Assembly (NCBI RefSeq): GCF_016862395.1
Contig: NZ_BOMW01000062.1
Span: 1-64,000 of the forward strand
Origin: Actinoplanes siamensis
GTDB taxonomy: Bacteria > Actinomycetota > Actinomycetes > Mycobacteriales > Micromonosporaceae
DNA: 64,000 nt
Direction: 5' to 3'
The position numbers and the translations under genes were made by a program. The notes beneath the pieces are model-generated. The model made no database searches, was not told the DNA's origin, and saw only the letters and a program-made list of their open reading frames with translations. Positions 14,969 through 23,197 of this stretch are shown one piece after another; position 1 is the first letter of the stretch; each line of letters starts with the position of its first letter.

Positions 14969-15574
14969 ATGGGCGTCGTGCGAGCTTCCCGTTGGGTCCC
15001 GGTGACCGGTTGGTTCGTGGCCACCGCGAGCAGCATCGCGCTCTCCTGGGTGGCGCTGCTCCCGGTGCTCAACGCCGCTCGCGCCGACGTCGGGGCGCTG
15101 CCCGACATCGATCAGGTGCCGGCTGCCGACGTGGTCGCCCCGATCTCGGAGCCGCCATCCGTGGCCCGGCAGTCGCCGCCGGCCGGCTCGCCCCGGGCGA
15201 CGACGAAGAAGCCGCAGACGTCGTCCGCCACCACCACCGCGCCGGTCCGGACCACGCCGGCGACGACCGCGCCCACGACCAGGCCGGCGACCACCACAGA
15301 GGACGGTTGGACGGTCACCACCGGCGGCGACGGGGTCCGGACCTACCTCCGCTCGTTCACCGTCGAGGGTGGGCAAGCGGTGATCAAGATGACCGGCGAG
15401 GGCGTCGTCTCCCTGGTCACGGCCACTCCGGCGGACGGTTACTCGGTGCAGAAGACACAGAGCGCCCCGAGTGATCTGGCGGTCTACTTCAACGAGACCA
15501 ACCACAGCTTCATCATCCGCGCCATCTGGTGGAACGACGCGCCGTTCGCCGAGGTGAACGAGATCGGGTCGTAG
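14969..15574 (+). CDS. Membrane-anchored protein of unknown function
   Basis: 201 residues. One N-terminal transmembrane helix or uncleaved signal (WFVATASSIALSWVALLPVL), a long Thr/Pro/Ala-rich extracellular linker, and a ~75-residue C-terminal beta-rich domain (VTTGGDGVRTYLRSFTVEGG, IKMTGEGVVSLVTATP, ending in HSFIIRAIWWND). Family not recognised. Start choice is between ATG 14969 and GTG 14978; AGGTGAGAGG precedes both. It is divergent from the response regulator, so it may be a target of, or accessory to, that system. Confidence 0.7.
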   Translation: MGVVRASRWVPVTGWFVATASSIALSWVALLPVLNAARADVGALPDIDQVPAADVVAPISEPPSVARQSPPAGSPRATTKKPQTSSATTTAPVRTTPATTAPTTRPATTTEDGWTVTTGGDGVRTYLRSFTVEGGQAVIKMTGEGVVSLVTATPADGYSVQKTQSAPSDLAVYFNETNHSFIIRAIWWNDAPFAEVNEIGS

Positions 15575-15739
15575 AAATCCGGTAATTGGTCACGCTCTCC
15601 GCGCCGAGCAAGGGTTTTCCCTGATTCGGCGACGTTCGTCGATGCTTAACGTCTCACCACAAGTCATCCAGGTGTGACCCATCGTCCACGGACGGTCTAG
15701 CCCCGCCCGCCAACCCCCCGGGCGGGAAAGGAGCAGTGC

Positions 15740-17686
15740 GTGAAATCCCGTACACCTGTCGTCGTCGCTGCGGTGGCCGCAACCGCGGTCGCCTCGGTGG
15801 CCGTGGCGCTCACCAACCCGGCAACCGCCCAGCCCAGCGTCGCGGCGTCACCCGCCGCGGCGGCGGCCGCGGCCGCCTCCTCGCTGTTCGCCGCCCGCCC
15901 GGCGGCCCTGCACACCGCCGCGGACGAAACCTTCGTCCAGCATGACGTGATCTCCACGGACAACCTCCAGTACGTGCCGTACGACAAGAGGTACAAGGGC
16001 ATCCCGGTGATCGGTGGCGACGGCGTCGTGGTCACCGACCTGGCCGGGCAGGTGAAGTTCACCTCCGTGGCGCAGGACGCGCCGCTCGGCGCGATCAGCA
16101 CCACCCCCACGCTGAGCGCCGCCGACTCGCTGAAGATCGCCAGGGGCGAGCTGAAGACGGTCGCCACCGTCGAGGGCACCAAGCTGGTCGTCCTGGCCAC
16201 CACCGGCACGCCGGCGCTGGCCTGGGAGTCGACCATCAAGGGCACCGGCGCGGACGGCCCGAGCCGGCTCACCGTCGACGTGGACGCGACGAGCGGTCAG
16301 GTGCTGCGGACGTACGAGCACGTCACGGACGTGGCCGGCACCGGCACCGGCTGGATCAACGGCTCGGTCGGCCTGGACACCACCCTCTCGGGCAGCACGT
16401 ACAGCCTGAAGGACCCGAGCATCCCGTCGCTGACCTGCCAGGACGCGTCGAACAACACGACCTTCAGCGGCCCCGACAACGTGTGGGGCAACGGCACCGG
16501 GACCAGCAAGGAGACCGGCTGCGTCGACGCCTTCTACTCGGCGCAGAAGGAGAAGGCCATGCTGTCCACCTGGCTGGGCCGCACCGGCTTCACCAGCAGC
16601 GGCGGCGCCTGGCCGATCCGGGTCGGCCTGAACGACCAGAACGCGTACTACGACGGCACCCAGGTCCAGATCGGAAAGAACACCGCCGGCCAGTGGATCG
16701 CCTCCGCCGACGTGCTGGGCCACGAGATCGGTCACGGCATCGACGACAACACCCCGGGCGGCATCTCCAAGAGCGGCACCCAGGAGTTCGTCGGCGATGT
16801 CTTCGGCGCGGCCACCGAGGCGTTCGGGAACAACCCGAACGACCCGCCGGACTACCAGGTCGGCGAGGAGGTCAACCTGGTCGGCAGCGGCCCGATCCGG
16901 TACATGTACAACCCGTCGCTCGCCGGTGACGACAACTGCTACTCCAGCCGCACCCCCACCCAGGAGGTGCACGCCGCGGCCGGGCCCGGCAACCACTGGT
17001 TCTACCTGCTCGCCGAGGGCACCAACCCGGCCAACGGCCAGCCGGCCAGCACCCGGTGCTCCGGCTCCGGCGCGATCACCGGGGTCGGCATCCAGACCGC
17101 CACCAAGATCTTCTACAACGCGATGCTGATGAAGACCTCCAGCTCGTCGTACCTGAAGTACCGCACCTGGACGCTGACCTCGGCCAAGGCCCTGGACAGC
17201 ACCTGCGGGCTCTTCAACACCACAAAGGCCGCCTGGGACGCGGTGAGCGTGCCGGCCCAGTCCGCCGACCCGACCTGCACCGGCGGCGGCACCGGCTCGC
17301 CGACCCCGTCGTCGAGCACCTCGAACCCGCCGACCGGCAGCTGCTCCGGCACCAACGGCACGGACGTCACCGTTCCGGACGCCGGCTCGGCCGTCTACAG
17401 CGACATCGCGATCAGCGGCTGCGCCCGCAACGCGTCGTCGACCTCGACGGTCGCGGTCAACATCGTCCACACCTACCGCGGTGACCTGCGGGTCGACCTG
17501 GTCGCCCCGAACGGCACGGTCTACAACCTGAAGGCCACCTCGTCGACGGACAGCGCCGACAACGTCGCCACCACGTACACCAAGAACCTCTCCGGCGAGG
17601 CGGCGAACGGCACCTGGCGCCTCAAGGTCCAGGACGTCTACTCCTCGGACACCGGCTACATCAACAGTTGGACGCTCACCCTCTGA
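15740..17686 (+). CDS. Secreted M4 (thermolysin-like) metalloprotease with P/Homo-B domain
   Basis: 648 residues. Signal peptide, an FTP/PepSY-type propeptide, then the peptidase M4 domain with zinc site H328-E329-xx-H332 (LGHEIGHGID), third ligand Glu349 (GTQEFVGDVFG) and the catalytic His in AAGPGNHWFYLLAEG. A Gly/Ser/Thr/Pro linker leads to a C-terminal proprotein-convertase P domain (SAVYSDIAISGC, VNIVHTYRGDLRVDLVAPNG, GTWRLKVQDVYSSDTGYINSW). Extracellular, autoprocessed in the family. GTG 15740 has AAAGGAG 6 bases upstream. Ends in a strong terminator. Confidence 0.93.
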   Translation: MKSRTPVVVAAVAATAVASVAVALTNPATAQPSVAASPAAAAAAAASSLFAARPAALHTAADETFVQHDVISTDNLQYVPYDKRYKGIPVIGGDGVVVTDLAGQVKFTSVAQDAPLGAISTTPTLSAADSLKIARGELKTVATVEGTKLVVLATTGTPALAWESTIKGTGADGPSRLTVDVDATSGQVLRTYEHVTDVAGTGTGWINGSVGLDTTLSGSTYSLKDPSIPSLTCQDASNNTTFSGPDNVWGNGTGTSKETGCVDAFYSAQKEKAMLSTWLGRTGFTSSGGAWPIRVGLNDQNAYYDGTQVQIGKNTAGQWIASADVLGHEIGHGIDDNTPGGISKSGTQEFVGDVFGAATEAFGNNPNDPPDYQVGEEVNLVGSGPIRYMYNPSLAGDDNCYSSRTPTQEVHAAAGPGNHWFYLLAEGTNPANGQPASTRCSGSGAITGVGIQTATKIFYNAMLMKTSSSSYLKYRTWTLTSAKALDSTCGLFNTTKAAWDAVSVPAQSADPTCTGGGTGSPTPSSSTSNPPTGSCSGTNGTDVTVPDAGSAVYSDIAISGCARNASSTSTVAVNIVHTYRGDLRVDLVAPNGTVYNLKATSSTDSADNVATTYTKNLSGEAANGTWRLKVQDVYSSDTGYINSWTLTL

Positions 17687-17702
17687 CCCGGTAGGTGAGC
17701 AC

Positions 17703-17741
17703 GGAGGGGCGCTGCTTCGGCGGCGCCCCTCCTTCTTCCTT
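17703..17741 (+). terminator. UUCG-capped terminator after the M4 protease
   Basis: GGAGGGGCGC (17703-17712) pairs perfectly with 17723-17732; inner bases extend the stem to a C(UUCG)G tetraloop. A pyrimidine tail TTCTTCCTT follows. It lies between convergent genes and may serve both. Confidence 0.85.
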
Positions 17742-17765
17742 CCGGTCCGGCCGCCGCGGGCCGGG

Positions 17766-18095
17766 TCACTCCTGGGCGCGGAGTTCGACCAGGAGGCCGT
17801 CGCGATCGGTCAGCACCGCGCCGAGGATGCGGCGGCCGGCGGCCAGCAGGTCGGCGACGTCCGGAGTGCCCAGGGCGTACATCACCAGCGCGCCCTCCCG
17901 GAACGAGGCAACGACACCGGCCCGGCGCAGCACCGCGAGCTGCTGGGACAGATTCGACGCCTCGACGTCGATCTCGGCGAGCAGGTCCCGGACCGGTCTC
18001 GGGCCGTCCTGCAGCAGTTCCAGGACCCGGATCCGGACCGGGTGACCGAGAGTCCGGAACATCTCGGCTTTCGCCTGGTACAGCGGCACTGACAC
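17766..18095 (-). CDS. ArsR-type winged-helix regulator
   Basis: 109 residues. Winged-helix DNA-binding domain with the ArsR pattern (KAEMFRTLGHPVRIRVLELLQDGP, then VEASNLSQQLAVLRRAGVVASFREGALVMYAL). There are no Cys residues, so it lacks the classical metal-sensing sites and probably responds to something else. The GTG start at 18095 has GGAGGGG 6 bases upstream. A perfect 7+7-bp palindrome lies ~77 bp upstream, between this gene and the divergent roadblock-like gene. Confidence 0.85.
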   Translation of the reverse strand: MSVPLYQAKAEMFRTLGHPVRIRVLELLQDGPRPVRDLLAEIDVEASNLSQQLAVLRRAGVVASFREGALVMYALGTPDVADLLAAGRRILGAVLTDRDGLLVELRAQE

Positions 18096-18171
18096 GGCGG
18101 ACCCCTCCAGTCATTCACATCGACCGACGCGGGGAATGCGACCCCGGTCACGCGTCCTGCCGGGCTTCTTC

Positions 18172-18191
18172 AGTTGCGAAAATCCGCAACT
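18172..18191. promoter_or_regulatory. Candidate operator between divergent ArsR and roadblock-like genes
   Basis: AGTTGCG (18172-18178) and CGCAACT (18185-18191) form a perfect palindrome with a 6-base AT-rich spacer. Size and position suit a dimeric winged-helix repressor, possibly the adjacent ArsR-type protein. Confidence 0.5.
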
Positions 18192-18317
18192 CGCTCGATC
18201 TCTGGATCCAGCATGCGAGCTGGTCGACCGTCCAAGCCGGACATCGTGTGCGACGGCAGACCGGCTGGGTCGGTGACAGTCGACGTCGATCGGAGCGAGC
18301 CATTGGAGGAACCCGAA

Positions 18318-18689
18318 ATGCCGGACATGGACGTAGCCCTCAAGGACGCGATGCAGATCGACGGCGCCATCGGCGCCGCTCTTGTCGACCGCAGCAGCGG
18401 GATGGCCCTCGGCGTCGCCGGAGGAGACCGCAACTTCGACCTGAGCGTCGCGGCGGCGGCGAACACCGAGGTGATCCGTGCGAAGTTGCGCACCATGGAG
18501 ATGCTCGGGCTGCGCGAGAACATCGAGGACGTGCTGATCACGCTCGACTCGCAGTACCACCTGATCCGGCCGTTGACCGGCCGGACCGGGCAGGGGCTGT
18601 TCATCTACCTCGCGCTGAACAAGGACCGGGCCAACCTGGCGCTGGCCCGGCACCAGCTCAAGCGGATCGAGTCGAGTCTGGATATCTGA
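18318..18689 (+). CDS. Roadblock/LC7-like protein
   Basis: 123 residues with the alpha-beta pattern of a roadblock/LC7 (MglB-like) domain: MDVALKDAMQIDGAIGAALVDRSSG, MALGVAGGD, then VLITLDSQYHLIRPLTG and GLFIYLALNKDRANLALARHQLK. In actinomycetes such proteins often work with small GTPases; none is adjacent here. ATG 18318 has GGAGGA 7 bases upstream. Its last 32 bases overlap the 3' end of the convergent GNAT gene. Confidence 0.7.
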   Translation: MPDMDVALKDAMQIDGAIGAALVDRSSGMALGVAGGDRNFDLSVAAAANTEVIRAKLRTMEMLGLRENIEDVLITLDSQYHLIRPLTGRTGQGLFIYLALNKDRANLALARHQLKRIESSLDI

Positions 18690-19251
18690 AGAAGAACTCA
18701 TCGGCGAGCATCGCGAAGTCCACCTCGGTGCTCCACTCGCCCTTGAACAGCTCGTTGCGCACGAGCCGGGCCTCCTGGCGCATGCCGAGGCGGCGCAGGA
18801 CCCGGGCGGACGGCTCGTTGCGCTCGTCGATCCGCCCGATGATGCGGTGCAGCCTCAGCCCTCCGAAGCCGAGCCGCAGCATCGCCAGAGCCGCCTCGGT
18901 GGCATAGCCCTCACCGGCGAACTCGGGGTTCAGCACGTAGCCGATCTCGCCGCCGCGATGCTGGCGGCTGTGCCAGAACAGGATCACGTCACCGATCAGC
19001 CGGCCGGTCCCGCCCAGCTCGATGCCGAGGGTCAGCGACTGGCCCTCGTCGGTGAGCGCGGTCGTGGCCCAGTGCGTCGCCAGCCGGTCGGCGATCACCT
19101 CGGGGGTCATCGGCTGGAACGGAACATACCGGCAGACGTCGGGGCGGCTGCGGTACGCCAGCAGCGCCTCGGCATCGGCCGCGGTGAGGGGACGCAGCAA
19201 CAGGCGCTCGGTCCGGATCGGGTACGCGGGGCGCAGCTCGTCAGGCGACAC
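18658..19251 (-). CDS. GNAT-family N-acetyltransferase (RimJ/RimL-like)
   Basis: 197 residues: IRTERLLLRPLTAADAEALLAYRS, GIELGGTGRLIGDVIL, GEIGYVLNPEFAGEGYATEA (acetyl-CoA loop) and RVLRRLGMRQEARLVRNELFKGEW. This matches GNAT enzymes that acetylate ribosomal protein N-termini or small amines; substrate not assignable. GTG 19251 has AGGATG 7 bases upstream. Convergent 32-bp overlap with the roadblock-like gene. Confidence 0.85.
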   Translation of the reverse strand: MSPDELRPAYPIRTERLLLRPLTAADAEALLAYRSRPDVCRYVPFQPMTPEVIADRLATHWATTALTDEGQSLTLGIELGGTGRLIGDVILFWHSRQHRGGEIGYVLNPEFAGEGYATEAALAMLRLGFGGLRLHRIIGRIDERNEPSARVLRRLGMRQEARLVRNELFKGEWSTEVDFAMLADEFFFRYPDSTRSA

Positions 19252-19297
19252 GCGATCATCCTGCCATCGCGTGCCGCCGTTCGCACACCCGTTCGAG

Positions 19298-19333
19298 TTA
19301 TCCACAGCCTGTGCGCACAGCCTGTGGGTATCA
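19298..19333. repeat. TTATCCACA site followed by two direct repeats
   Basis: A perfect consensus DnaA-box sequence TTATCCACA (19298-19306) overlaps the first of two ACAGCCTGTG repeats separated by CGC, followed by TGTGGGTAT. It lies in an 80-bp space between two same-strand genes. A single box is not an origin. Confidence 0.35.
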
Positions 19334-20431
19334 CCTCCGCGCGTCGGCGTACCGCAGCAGCGCCGCCACACCACCCTCCAGGTCGTGCTCGTCCGGCCCG
19401 ACCAGCATGATCGACGCGTCCGTGCCGGCCAGCGCCCGCAGCATCGCGGCATCCGCCCGGACCAGCGCCGGTTGCGCGATCCCGGACTCGCGCAGCAGCT
19501 CCGGATCGTCGCTGAGCTCGTGCGGGTTCGGCCCGATCCACAGGTGCTCGGTGGAGGACGGGTCGTCGATCATCAGCAGCGTGTCCACCTGCCCCCGCGA
19601 CAGGTAGGTCACCACCTCGGAGAGGCCGTTGCCGGCCGCGCCACCGTGCGCCAGCTGCGACCGGAACCGGTCCAGCACGTCCTGCCGGTGCGCCTCGGCG
19701 CGCTCCGCGACGGCCAGCACCGTGGCGTCGTCCAGCGCGCCCTGCGCCCGGCCGGTCACGTCGGTCTCCACCACCCGGTCCCGCCAGCGGTCCGGCAGCT
19801 GCGCGATCAACATCGGGCGCGACTTCGCCTCCCCGGCCACCAGCACGATCTCCGGGCCGGTCCGGTCGGCCAGCTCGGTCACCGCGTCGGCCACGTCGCC
19901 CGCGTTGCGCCGCCAGGTCAGCTCGCTGTTGTGCTGGAACTTCAGGGACGCCCAGCCGCCACCCGGGAACTTGTGCAGCGCGAAGTCCGCGCTGCCCGGG
20001 ATCTCGTGATGCCGGACCAGTTGCCCGGTCACCGCCGAGTCGATGGCGCCGCCGGTGTGGTCGACCGTCACGCGCAGGTAGTGGATCTCCTCCTCCATCT
20101 GGGCGATCATCGGCATGGCATGCGGCAGGACGTCGTACACCGCGTTCTCGGCCGGTGGCGCGTTCAGCGCCTGCCGCATGACCACCTCGCCGGCCGTCGC
20201 GAAGAGCGCCAGCCCGTGCCGCCCCGGACGAGCCGGGCGGTCCAGCACCGCGTCCTGCAACGCGCGCACGGTGAGCGGATCGCAGCCGGCCTCGGCCAGC
20301 GCCTCCCTTGCTCCTCGCCAGCGCAGCTCGACCGCCTTCGCGGCGTCCTCGGTCTCCCGGGATGTGTCGATATACACCGAAGCCCACGGTCCGGGGCGTT
20401 CGTACAGTGGGCGGAGCATAGCTAGTCGCAT
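19331..20431 (-). CDS. baeRF2-type release-factor-like protein (Rv2629 family)
   Basis: 366 residues resembling the mycobacterial Rv2629 family, now grouped with bacterial relatives of archaeal/eukaryotic release factor 1 (baeRF2). Seen here: the N-terminal YERPGPWASVYIDTSRETEDAAKAVELRWRG (shown partly: WASVYIDTSRETED), HYLRVTVDHTGGAI, TGPEIVLVAGEAKSR and a C-terminal GPDEHDLEGGVAALLRY. Biochemical role unsettled; linked to hypoxia/stress regulons and ribosome-related functions in mycobacteria. ATG 20431 has AGGAGG 7 bases upstream. Confidence 0.75.
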   Translation of the reverse strand: MRLAMLRPLYERPGPWASVYIDTSRETEDAAKAVELRWRGAREALAEAGCDPLTVRALQDAVLDRPARPGRHGLALFATAGEVVMRQALNAPPAENAVYDVLPHAMPMIAQMEEEIHYLRVTVDHTGGAIDSAVTGQLVRHHEIPGSADFALHKFPGGGWASLKFQHNSELTWRRNAGDVADAVTELADRTGPEIVLVAGEAKSRPMLIAQLPDRWRDRVVETDVTGRAQGALDDATVLAVAERAEAHRQDVLDRFRSQLAHGGAAGNGLSEVVTYLSRGQVDTLLMIDDPSSTEHLWIGPNPHELSDDPELLRESGIAQPALVRADAAMLRALAGTDASIMLVGPDEHDLEGGVAALLRYADARR

Positions 20432-20638
20432 GTCCAGGCCTCCTGGGTCGTCGCTCTGGGCCTGCCCGGTTACCCCCTCGAAGGGGCTCTCAACCGGGCG
20501 CTCGGCCGCGGCAGGGCGGCCGCGAGAACGATGTCCGACGGATCGCCCGTCCGGTGCTCGCCGAACGCCACGGGGAGGAGCGGCCGCGGCTCTCCGGCCG
20601 GCCGGACCAGAGGTGTCCACCGGCCGGAGGTCGCGTCG

Positions 20639-21511
20639 CTATTCCTCGAAACTCGCGTAGTACGAGGCGGCCATGTCCTCGTCGCCGTGCCCCTGCTCGG
20701 CCGCGCGGCGGAACCGTTGCGCACCGGCGGCCGTCGCGTCCAGCCGGACCCCGTGATCGGCGCCGGCACCGACGATCAGCCGCGCGTCCTTCTCCGCGGT
20801 GACCACCGCGAAGCTCGCCGGGGTCAGCCGGTCCTCGAGGATCGCGGCGCCCTTGGCCCGCAGGTAGCCCAGGTCCAGCGGGCCGCCCTCGATCACCCCG
20901 AAGAAGTCCGCCGGGTCCACCCCCAGGCCCTTGGCCAGCGCGAGCGTCTCCGCGGCGCCGTGCGTGACGGCCAGCACCCAGGTGTTCGCCACCAGCTTCA
21001 GCCGGGTCGCGGCGCCCGGGTCGGCACCGGTCCAGACGGTGCGCGAGCCGATCGCCGCGAAGACCGGCGCCACCGCGTCCCGGTGCTCCGGCGGCCCGGC
21101 CGCGAGCACGGTGAGCTGCCCGGCCTCGGCCGGCTGCCGGGTGCCCAGCACCGGCGCGTCGAAGAAGACCAGCCCGTGCTCGGCGGCGGTGGCGGCCAGC
21201 TCGGCGATGTCCGGCAGGGCGGCCGTGGTGGACTGCACCCAGAGGGCCCCGGGGCGCAGCCCGTCCACCGCCTCGGCCAGCACGGTGCGGACGGTCTCAC
21301 CGTCGTAGAGCATGGTCAGGATGACGTCGGCGCCGGTGACCGCCTCGGCCGGGCTGTCCGCGACGTGCGCCCCGTCCGCGGCGAGCGGCTCGGCCTTGTC
21401 CCGGTGCCGGTTCCAGACCCGGACGGCGTGCCCGGCCCGCGCCAGGTTGCGGGCCATCGCGGCACCCATGATCCCGGTGCCGAGGACTGCGACGGTGAGC
21501 TCAGAAGGCAC
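20639..21511 (-). CDS. NAD(P)-dependent beta-hydroxyacid dehydrogenase
   Basis: 290 residues of the 3-hydroxyisobutyrate dehydrogenase/6-phosphogluconate-like family. Rossmann motif VLGTGIMGAAMARNLARAGH at the N-terminus, the substrate loop (FFDAPVLGTRQPAEAG, where relatives have DAPVSG) and the catalytic Lys in LKLVANTWV. Oxidises a beta-hydroxyacid with NAD(P); substrate unknown. Its GTG start overlaps the end of the upstream aldo/keto reductase by 11 bp, so the two are co-transcribed. Confidence 0.85.
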   Translation of the reverse strand: MPSELTVAVLGTGIMGAAMARNLARAGHAVRVWNRHRDKAEPLAADGAHVADSPAEAVTGADVILTMLYDGETVRTVLAEAVDGLRPGALWVQSTTAALPDIAELAATAAEHGLVFFDAPVLGTRQPAEAGQLTVLAAGPPEHRDAVAPVFAAIGSRTVWTGADPGAATRLKLVANTWVLAVTHGAAETLALAKGLGVDPADFFGVIEGGPLDLGYLRAKGAAILEDRLTPASFAVVTAEKDARLIVGAGADHGVRLDATAAGAQRFRRAAEQGHGDEDMAASYYASFEE

Positions 21512-22529
21512 TGGACCCCGCCCACAGGTTGATGCCGGACTCGGTCGCGTACTTGTCGATCTCGGCCAGCTCGTCGGCGGTGAACGCGGTGTTGCCCAGC
21601 GCGGCGAGATTGTTTTCCAGCTGGGCGACGCTGCTCGCGCCGAGCACCACAGAGGTCATCCGCGGGTCCCGCAGCGACCAGGCGATCGCCATCTGGGCCA
21701 GGGTCTGCCCGCGCCGCTCGGCGATCGCGTCGAGCGCCCGGATCTTGCCCAGGTTCTCCTCGGTCAGCCAGGCCGGGGTGAGCGACTTGTCCTCGGTGGC
21801 CCGCGAACCCTCCGGCACGCCGTTCAGGTAGCGGTCGGTGAGCATGCCCTGGGCCAGCGGCGAGAACCCGATGCAGCCGGCGCCCTCGCGCTCCAGCACG
21901 CCGAGCAGGTCCTCCTCTATCCAGCGGTTCAGCATCGAGTACGACGGCTGGTGGATCAGCAGCGGCGTGCCCAGGTCACGCAGGATCGCGGCGGCCTCGG
22001 CGGTCCTGGCCGGCGAGTACGACGAGATGCCGACGTAGAGCGCCTTGCCGGCCCGGACCGCGGCGTCCAGAGCGCCCATGGTCTCCTCGAGCGGGGTCTC
22101 CGGGTCGAAGCGATGCGAGTAGAAGATGTCCACGTAGTCCAGGCCCATCCGCTTCAGGGACTGGTCCAGCGACGCGGTGAGATATTTCCGGGAACCGTGG
22201 TCGCCGTACGGCCCGGGCCACATGTCGTATCCGGCCTTGGTCGAGATGACCAGCTCGTCCCGGTACGGCCGGAAGTCCTCGGCGAGCAGCCGACCGAAAT
22301 TGATCTCAGCCGACCCGTACGGCGGGCCGTAGTTGTTCGCCAGGTCGAAGTGCGTGACACCGAGGTCGAACGCGCGGCGCAGCACCGCGCGCTGGGTCTC
22401 GATCGGCTTGTCGTCGCCGAAGTTGTGCCACAACCCCAGCGAGATCGCGGGTAGTTTCAGGCCGCTGCGCCCGGTGCGGCGGTACTCCATGGCGTCGTAT
22501 CGGGACGGCGCGGCTGCGTAGGAAGTCAC
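21501..22529 (-). CDS. mgrA: Aldo/keto reductase, L-glyceraldehyde 3-phosphate reductase type
   Basis: 342 residues very like the YghZ/MgrA branch of aldo/keto reductases: N-terminal YRRTGRSGLKLPAISLGLWH, FDLANNYGPPYGSAE with the catalytic Tyr, ELVISTKAGYDMWPGPYGDH, and the NADPH-binding tail around VVLGASSVAQLENN. E. coli YghZ reduces L-glyceraldehyde 3-phosphate and methylglyoxal. GTG 22529 is the only sensible start, although its ribosome site is weak. First gene of a two-gene operon with the dehydrogenase. Confidence 0.87.
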   Translation of the reverse strand: MTSYAAAPSRYDAMEYRRTGRSGLKLPAISLGLWHNFGDDKPIETQRAVLRRAFDLGVTHFDLANNYGPPYGSAEINFGRLLAEDFRPYRDELVISTKAGYDMWPGPYGDHGSRKYLTASLDQSLKRMGLDYVDIFYSHRFDPETPLEETMGALDAAVRAGKALYVGISSYSPARTAEAAAILRDLGTPLLIHQPSYSMLNRWIEEDLLGVLEREGAGCIGFSPLAQGMLTDRYLNGVPEGSRATEDKSLTPAWLTEENLGKIRALDAIAERRGQTLAQMAIAWSLRDPRMTSVVLGASSVAQLENNLAALGNTAFTADELAEIDKYATESGINLWAGSSAF

Positions 22530-22550
22530 CGTTGATTCTTATCGCAAAAC

Positions 22551-22587
22551 TTCCCGGCCGGCTCCCGGAGCGGAAAGCCGGCCGGAA
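22551..22587 (-). terminator. Terminator of the sigma-ABC operon
   Basis: CCGGCCGGCT (22554-22563) pairs perfectly with 22576-22585. On the minus strand the stem is followed within a few bases by TTTT. It lies just beyond the last gene of the operon. Confidence 0.75.
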
Positions 22588-22594
22588 CGGGCCC

Positions 22595-23197
22595 CTAGAC
22601 GGTGATCTCGGTCATCGCCCGCCGGGCCGGGCCGGCGAGCGTGTAGGCGAGCAGCCCGGAAGCGGCCAGGAGCAGCGCCGTCACCATGGCCGGCGAATTC
22701 CCCGGGTCCTGCCCCTGCCAGGTGAGGGCCTCGGCCAGGCGGTTGCCCGAGCCGGGGAACACGATCGCCGCCAGGGTCCAGCCCAGCGGCAGGAACCAGG
22801 ACCGCGCCGGACTGATCACGGTGGCGCCCAGGGCGGTCAGGCCGAGCAGCCCGGCCGTGTCCCTCGCCACCAGCAGCGCGGGGCTGAACCGTGCCGGGGT
22901 GACCAGCGTGACCGCGAGCAGACCGGCCACGAACAGGAACGCCGCCAGCACGTGGGCGGCCCGGCGCGGCGCCCAGGCCAGCGCCGCCGTGCGGTCCAGG
23001 GCGCCGTCCGGGCTGACCAGCGTGGTGGTGAGCGCCGAGACCGTCAGCAACACCGTGAGCACCACCATCGGCGCGCCCACCTGGCGGGTCGTCGAGGTGA
23101 CCAGCCACAGCGACCACATCAGCGCCGCGCAGGCCCCGGCCACGGCCAGCGCCATCGGGGCGTGCCGGGAGCGCAGGTACAGGATCAGCCAGCGCAT
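22595..23197 (-). CDS. ABC-system membrane protein
   Basis: 200 residues, almost entirely hydrophobic, about six transmembrane helices (for example MALAVAGACAALMWSLWLV, APMVVLTVLLTVSALTTTLV, VLAAFLFVAGLLAVTLVTP). No recognised motif; by position it is a second permease or accessory subunit of the adjacent ABC transporter. Its ATG is offset from the preceding stop as TGATG, so it is translationally coupled. Confidence 0.75.
   Translation of the reverse strand: MRWLILYLRSRHAPMALAVAGACAALMWSLWLVTSTTRQVGAPMVVLTVLLTVSALTTTLVSPDGALDRTAALAWAPRRAAHVLAAFLFVAGLLAVTLVTPARFSPALLVARDTAGLLGLTALGATVISPARSWFLPLGWTLAAIVFPGSGNRLAEALTWQGQDPGNSPAMVTALLLAASGLLAYTLAGPARRAMTEITV

Noticed and set aside
12959..15505. 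848-codon reading of the histidine kinase frame extending through the response regulator
   Set aside because: Only the part from GTG 14257 resembles a kinase; the upstream part is the wrong frame of the response regulator gene and lacks a ribosome site.
19298..19306. Replication origin
   Set aside because: Only one consensus DnaA box, no dnaA/dnaN neighbours and no box cluster.
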